Positions 51,413 through 53,940 of a DNA stretch of 53,940 nt are shown one piece after another. The position numbers were made by a program, and so were the translations under genes. The notes below the pieces were generated by a model. That model saw only the letters and a program-made list of their open reading frames with translations, was not told the origin of the DNA and searched no databases. The first letter of the stretch is position 1, and each line of letters opens with the position of its first letter. This DNA is from Lacihabitans sp. LS3-19 (lineage in GTDB: Bacteria; Bacteroidota; Bacteroidia; Cytophagales; Spirosomataceae), in the NCBI RefSeq assembly GCF_024343575.1, contig NZ_RJUA01000019.1:1-53940 (forward strand), written 5' to 3'.

Positions 51413-53940
51413 CTATTTTGTTTTTTCTACTGTTCCGGGAGGACAAACTTTAATATCGCAATCTTGACATACATTCTCAATCGAAACATTTTGGTCTATA
51501 GGACATCCTTCCGCACTAATGATCCTAATTGTATATTCTTGTGGGCTTCCTTTTGCTGGACCAGCCAATGTTTGAGCAATTTTTCCATTTGAAGGAATCA
51601 ATGCTGGCGAATTAGCTAGCGAAGCGTTATAATTTGGTCCTGGATTAAATGAATACGTTTCTCCATTTTTAAATCCTGACAATATTAGACTTCCGTTGTT
51701 TAGTACAGCTTTTCCTATACAAGTAGGGTTTATAGCAAGTACATCCGTTTCTGGAAATGATTTAATATTGGCTAAAACCACAGATCTTTGTGGACTAGTA
51801 CAATTATCAATCGAAATGCACGAAGCGAAGAAATTTGCATTTTCACTCAATATATTGGTAGCAAAATTGGTGCCACTTAATAATAAATTTCCAGAAAATT
51901 GTTCGTCATACCAGTTTATTGTTCCGTTGCAATTCGATCCGCTTAGATTTAAACTTGCTGGACCGCAATTACTGTCTCCAGTCAAGGTGGGTGCCTCTGG
52001 CAATGGAAGCACATTGATTTGGGTTGAATCATAATTTGTACAATTATATGTATTGGTTACTTCTAAATAATATGTTCCATTGTGTAGTAAGCTGTCAGCA
52101 TTATTTATAGTTGGATTTTGGTCAGTTGATGTGAAACCATTTGGACCATTCCATACATAACCCGAACCGCCACTTGATATAAGAGAGATATCTGTATTGG
52201 TACAAAACTGTCCTCCGTTTATTGAGATAACAGGATTTGGATTTACTTGAATAGTAGCAGATGATGAGGTTGCTGTTCCGCAGCCATTGCCACTCGCCAC
52301 TCCAACTACTTGGTATATGCTAATGCCAGGCACATTTGTTGGTACAATTAAACTATCTGCAGTTTCTCCAGTGATTTTTGTAAAAATAGCACCGTTGAAT
52401 TTTCTCCATTGGAAAGAAATATTTCCTGTACCATTGCTTGGGTTAGCATTTAATACCATTGATGTTCCTTCACAAATTTCAGCACTTGTCAAATTCACAT
52501 TTATTGTTAAATTTGGAACAATGACAACTTTGCTTACCGCAGAAGTATCCGCTCCACAACCGATACCATTTGCAGAGGCTATTATTCTATAATATGAAGT
52601 ATCTGCAGATGAAGTTGAAACTGAATAAGAAGTCGAATTTGCTCCAGAAATGTTATTCCAAATTAAACTATCAGAAGAAGATTGCCATTGGTAAGAAATG
52701 CTTCCAGTTCCATTGTTGGTTGATGCTGAAATTGTTACATTTCCACCTTCACAAACTTGGAAGTTTAAAGTATCTAATGATACGCTTAAATTTGGCACAA
52801 CTGTTATAGTTGCAACTGAAGGATTAGATGCTCCACATCCAATACCACTTGCGGTTGCTACAATTTCATAATAATTAGTTCCAATAAATGTACTCGAAGT
52901 TCCAACTATCAAAGTGTCAGCTGTTGCACCTGATATAGTTGTCCAAGTAGAATTATCAGTAGAAGTTCTCCATTGATAAGTAATTGTGCCAGTTCCATTT
53001 GTAGTATTTGCTCTTAAAATTAGTTCGGCATCTTCGCAAACAGTGGTGCTTGGAACGTTGACATTTACACTTAAATTAGGTAAAATTACAACTCTCGAAC
53101 TATCAGAGTCTTTATAATTACAACCAATACCTACAGCCTGAACACTAACTTTGTAAAAAGTAGTATCTACTATTGAAGAGTTAACGTTCAAAGTTTGACC
53201 AGTTGCACCTGAAATTGGCGACCATGACAATCCATCTGGTGAAGATTGCCATTGATATCTTACAAATCCATTTTGATTAGTTACTTGTGCATTTAATGTC
53301 AATGATCCTGATTGACAAATCGTGATATCCGCCAAATCAATATCCGCACCTAAATTTGGCAAAACAACAATTGTGAACGTCTCTGTATTTCCAGGGCAAC
53401 TATTTATTAATGGAGTTACAGTAATAGTTGCAGTAACAGGGGCAATTCCGTTGTTGATAGCGGTAAATGAAGAAATATTTCCAGTTCCTGATGCAGCTAA
53501 GCCAATTGAAGTATTTGAGTTAGTCCAAGTATATCCACTAGATAGTGTTCCAGTAAAAATTTTATCAGGAATCGTTCCATTGTTACAAACTGTATCACTT
53601 TCTACTGGATCCATCGTGATTACAGGATTTACAATGATTGTAAATGTCTCTGTATTTCCTGGACAGCTATTAATTAATGGCGTAACTGTTATTGTCGCTG
53701 TTATTGGCATTGTTCCAGAATTGGTTGCTGTAAAGCTTGCAATGTTTCCTGTTCCACTTGCTGCCAAACCAATCGCTGTATTGCTGTTGGTCCAAGTATA
53801 TCCAGTTGATAATGTTCCTGTAAAGTTGATTGCTGAAACAACTTCCGTATCACAAACCTCTTGGTCTGCTACTGGATCCATCGTGATTACAGGATTTACA
53901 ATGATTGTAAAGGTCTCTGTATTTCCTGGACAGCTATATC
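51413..53940 (-). CDS. Giant secreted repeat protein (PKD-like and Ig-like repeats), N-terminus beyond the window
   Basis: Open to the right window edge; at least 842 residues are visible. From the edge inward: at least two nearly identical PKD-like repeats of about 88 residues (FTGTLSTGYTWTNSNTAIGL, ATITVTPLINSCPGNTETFT), then four Ig-like repeats of about 92 residues (YQWQSS-D---W--ISGA, ..YY-V-A-A-GIGCG, ending V-PNLSV), then modules PNPVISINGGQFC and GSGYVWNGPNGF. The C-terminal domain (about the last 110 residues) has NNGSLILSGFKNG and QEYTIRIIS and ends CPPGTVEKTK. It is a surface adhesin-like protein. The listed ATG at 53881 is internal, since the repeat continues past it. Confidence 0.82.
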   Translation of the reverse strand, partial: YSCPGNTETFTIIVNPVITMDPVADQEVCDTEVVSAINFTGTLSTGYTWTNSNTAIGLAASGTGNIASFTATNSGTMPITATITVTPLINSCPGNTETFTIIVNPVITMDPVESDTVCNNGTIPDKIFTGTLSSGYTWTNSNTSIGLAASGTGNISSFTAINNGIAPVTATITVTPLINSCPGNTETFTIVVLPNLGADIDLADITICQSGSLTLNAQVTNQNGFVRYQWQSSPDGLSWSPISGATGQTLNVNSSIVDTTFYKVSVQAVGIGCNYKDSDSSRVVILPNLSVNVNVPSTTVCEDAELILRANTTNGTGTITYQWRTSTDNSTWTTISGATADTLIVGTSSTFIGTNYYEIVATASGIGCGASNPSVATITVVPNLSVSLDTLNFQVCEGGNVTISASTNNGTGSISYQWQSSSDSLIWNNISGANSTSYSVSTSSADTSYYRIIASANGIGCGADTSAVSKVVIVPNLTINVNLTSAEICEGTSMVLNANPSNGTGNISFQWRKFNGAIFTKITGETADSLIVPTNVPGISIYQVVGVASGNGCGTATSSSATIQVNPNPVISINGGQFCTNTDISLISSGGSGYVWNGPNGFTSTDQNPTINNADSLLHNGTYYLEVTNTYNCTNYDSTQINVLPLPEAPTLTGDSNCGPASLNLSGSNCNGTINWYDEQFSGNLLLSGTNFATNILSENANFFASCISIDNCTSPQRSVVLANIKSFPETDVLAINPTCIGKAVLNNGSLILSGFKNGETYSFNPGPNYNASLANSPALIPSNGKIAQTLAGPAKGSPQEYTIRIISAEGCPIDQNVSIENVCQDCDIKVCPPGTVEKTK
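53350..53940 (-). repeat. Tandem coding repeats (~264-270 bp units) in the PKD-like region
   Basis: Unit 53614-53881 and unit 53350-53613 encode near-identical PKD-like domains, and a third begins at 53882 and runs off the edge. Blocks such as the segment around 53620-53650 and its counterpart at 53885-53915 are almost unchanged at the DNA level, pointing to recent duplication or gene conversion. Confidence 0.85.

Overview
This 53.9 kb, AT-rich window comes from a member of the Bacteroidota, most likely a Cytophagales-type bacterium. The evidence is a type IX secretion (T9SS) C-terminal sorting domain, a TonB-dependent receptor behind a B12 riboswitch, a TTTG-N19-TAnnTTTG promoter ahead of a tRNA cluster, a DUF5777/YceI/Rieske/cytochrome operon, a CarB without its allosteric domain, NspC, and several very large cysteine-spaced adhesins. 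The genus is not identified.

Region 1 (1-10.75 kb) looks like an accessory island. At the left edge, on the minus strand, lie the start of an IS91-type transposase and an overlapping tyrosine recombinase. Just beyond them is a long imperfect hairpin (1256-1365). Then come single small genes, nearly all on the plus strand, each followed by hundreds of bases of non-coding or decayed DNA: a CPBP protease with an in-frame stop, a class D beta-lactamase, an IS110-like remnant, a secreted metallopeptidase-like protein, a minus-strand OmpA lipoprotein, an SRPBCC protein, a 39-residue membrane peptide with a heavy-metal-associated protein, a four-helix membrane protein, GrpB and a beheaded DUF3050 gene. 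Diverged repeats recur in the gaps. The layout resembles a cassette array or a graveyard of insertions.

Region 2 (10.8-23.1 kb) is chromosomal: an ALDH7 dehydrogenase, a zinc phospholipase C-like protein with a co-transcribed metallopeptidase-like protein, two lipoproteins, a four-gene minus-strand operon (flippase-like protein, GT2 glycosyltransferase, polysaccharide deacetylase, M19 dipeptidase), ruvC starting directly against that operon, and a secreted tail-fibre-like protein.

Region 3 (23.2-34.2 kb) holds tRNA-Ser, tRNA-Pro and tRNA-Arg, a Ppx/GppA phosphatase followed by an octanucleotide tandem repeat, an NFACT (RqcH-like) protein, carB, a minus-strand Rieske/DUF5777/YceI/cytochrome operon, and an ECF sigma factor with a partner that has both an inner-membrane helix and a beta-barrel-like end.

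Region 4 (34.2-46.2 kb) holds the cobalamin riboswitch and btuB-like receptor, nspC, a VWA protein, a DUF4349 gene broken by one stop codon, nth, an M20 amidohydrolase, a gluconokinase/6-phosphogluconate dehydrogenase fusion, a thioredoxin-like protein and hslU.

Region 5 (46.3-53.94 kb) is a minus-strand run of three large secreted proteins (T9SS type A protein, Ig/DUF11 protein, PKD/Ig-repeat protein). They share one domain placed at the head of some and the tail of others. The first of them runs off the right edge of the window.
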